Source: Bacillota bacterium (GTDB taxonomy: Bacteria; Bacillota; UBA4882; UBA8346). From it: DNA of 6,492 nucleotides. This document shows positions 5,497 to 6,492 of this stretch, one piece after another. The translations under genes were made by a program, and so were the position numbers. The DNA is taken from contig DNPQ01000273.1 of the NCBI GenBank assembly GCA_003501335.1, forward strand, positions 1 through 6,492, given 5' to 3'. The notes below the pieces were generated by a model. It was not told the origin of the DNA, did not search any database, and saw only the letters and a program-made list of their open reading frames with translations. Numbering within the stretch: position 1 is the stretch's first letter; each line of letters opens with the position of its first letter.

Positions 5497-6453
5497 TTAG
5501 TTTCTAAAAAAAGATACTGGATTTACCGGATGGCCATTTATATGAACCTCATAATGGAGGTGGGGCCCTGTACTTTCGCCGCTACTACCTGAAAAACTAA
5601 TAACTTGTCCTTTTTTAACATTTTGCCCTGAAGTCACTAAAAGCTTGGAATTATGAGCATATAACGTTTCATAACCATATTCGTGATTAATGATGACCGC
5701 ATAACCATAACCGCTTATATAACCGGCTGTTTTAACAACTCCGTCAGCGGCCGCTTTTACTTGGCTGCCATATGAAGCTTTTAAATCCACCCCAGTATGT
5801 TCTTTATAATAACCTAAAAGCGGATGTAACCGGGAACCAAATAACGATGTAATAAATGTTGAACTGAGAGGCCAAATGGATGGTGTATGATCAAGTTGAA
5901 TATCATAAGCCTTCAATTCCCGATATAGCTTTTGCTGCGTTACATCTTCTTCTTTGATATAAGCTTGAAGCTGTCCTAAATTATTTTGCAATTCTTTTAA
6001 AGAAGTTCTATCATCCGGACTGGAATCTAATATGTAAGGGTTTGTTCGGATAAATACCCCACGACTTGCCTGTGTCGCCACCCGTCCGCCTTTTTGTTGA
6101 ATCGCCTGCCAAATCGTTAATAATTTTGTCCGTTCCAATTTTAAGCGGCTTAATTCTTTGGCGATTTGATAACTTTTTTGTAATGTCGGTTTTACCTGCC
6201 GCTGTTCTTTTTCTAACTTTGCTATCTGATGCTTTTTGGATCGAACATCCTCACGAAAACGATATATTTGCTTAACCTGCATTGTATAAGCAAAGAAAAC
6301 ATATAAATTAAATCCGACAATAAAAACAATACACAGTACCGACCAAAACGGAATACCAATACTTTTAACCTGACCGCCCGAGGAATTGGGAACCAGCATA
6401 AAGGTAAATCCCTTATCGAATTTCTTTCTTATCCATTTCAGGATTTTTTTCAT
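5497..6453 (-). CDS. Membrane-anchored M23 (LytM-type) metallopeptidase with coiled coil
   Basis: A 318-residue bitopic membrane protein predicted to cut peptide cross-links in peptidoglycan. A basic cytoplasmic start (MKKILKWIRKKFDKG) precedes FTFMLVPNSSGGQVKSIGIP, then one membrane segment (about 35-57), then coiled-coil-like, charged heptad-rich stretches (about 60-120 and 148-190). The C-terminal M23 domain (about 195-318) has the zinc motif HTGVD (His219, Asp223), His267 in LYAH, and GPHLHYEV with His298 and His300, so all catalytic residues are present. The ATG at 6453 was chosen because GAGG (6460-6463) lies six bases upstream; an upstream in-frame TTG at 6465 overlaps this site. It heads a two-gene operon with bactofilin, which may localise it. 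Any upstream gene or promoter lies mainly beyond the right edge. The relation to sporulation SpoIIQ-like or division factors cannot be settled here. Confidence 0.93.
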   Translation of the reverse strand: MKKILKWIRKKFDKGFTFMLVPNSSGGQVKSIGIPFWSVLCIVFIVGFNLYVFFAYTMQVKQIYRFREDVRSKKHQIAKLEKEQRQVKPTLQKSYQIAKELSRLKLERTKLLTIWQAIQQKGGRVATQASRGVFIRTNPYILDSSPDDRTSLKELQNNLGQLQAYIKEEDVTQQKLYRELKAYDIQLDHTPSIWPLSSTFITSLFGSRLHPLLGYYKEHTGVDLKASYGSQVKAAADGVVKTAGYISGYGYAVIINHEYGYETLYAHNSKLLVTSGQNVKKGQVISFSGSSGESTGPHLHYEVHINGHPVNPVSFFRN

Positions 6454-6492
6454 GCTCCACCTCAAAAAGAAAACTCTACCATTAATTTTGTA

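Noticed and set aside
6066..6275. Plus-strand 69-codon ORF inside the M23 gene
   Set aside because: Antisense to the coiled-coil region; its hydrophobicity comes from complementing Lys/Glu-rich codons.

Overview
The window comes from a low-to-moderate GC Bacillota (Firmicutes) chromosome, probably an anaerobic, clostridia-like lineage. Four things point there: AGGAGG-type ribosome binding sites, a split glycine decarboxylase (GcvPB), a glnR-glnA pair with class I-alpha glutamine synthetase, and a YkuS/UPF0180 protein. I cannot name the genus. All genes look intact except gcvPB, which is cut by the left edge. No tRNA, rRNA, CRISPR or insertion sequence is visible, and no gap between genes exceeds 300 bases.

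Left part (1-2830). The 3' nine-tenths of gcvPB is followed by a 227-bp gap holding three notable elements in a row. These are a near-perfect ParB/Spo0J parS-type palindrome (1425-1440), a sigma-A-like promoter starting two bases after it, and a 16-bp hairpin that swallows the ribosome binding site of the next gene. That gene encodes a secreted family 1 lytic transglycosylase. Its 3' end overlaps by 27 bp the end of a convergent gene for a small DUF559 (PD-(D/E)XK-like) endonuclease.

Middle part (2725-4651). A strong promoter drives glnR (MerR-type nitrogen regulator) and glnA (glutamine synthetase) as a two-gene operon. A long A/T-rich hairpin closes it and probably also terminates the convergent ykuS-like gene. 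The glnR promoter lacks a canonical GlnR box but carries a TGACATT direct repeat with one-helical-turn spacing. The GlnR C-terminal tail differs from that of Bacillus.

Right part (4678-6492, minus strand). A membrane-anchored M23 (LytM-type) peptidase and a bactofilin form a tightly spaced operon ending in an intrinsic terminator; the ykuS-like gene lies downstream. As I recall, M23-bactofilin pairs often sit beside soj/spo0J (parAB) in clostridial genomes. Together with the parS-like site, this suggests an origin-proximal location, which is inference.

Functionally the window mixes glycine catabolism, nitrogen assimilation and cell-wall or cytoskeletal genes. The items most worth following up are the stacked parS, promoter and RBS-hairpin elements ahead of the lytic transglycosylase.
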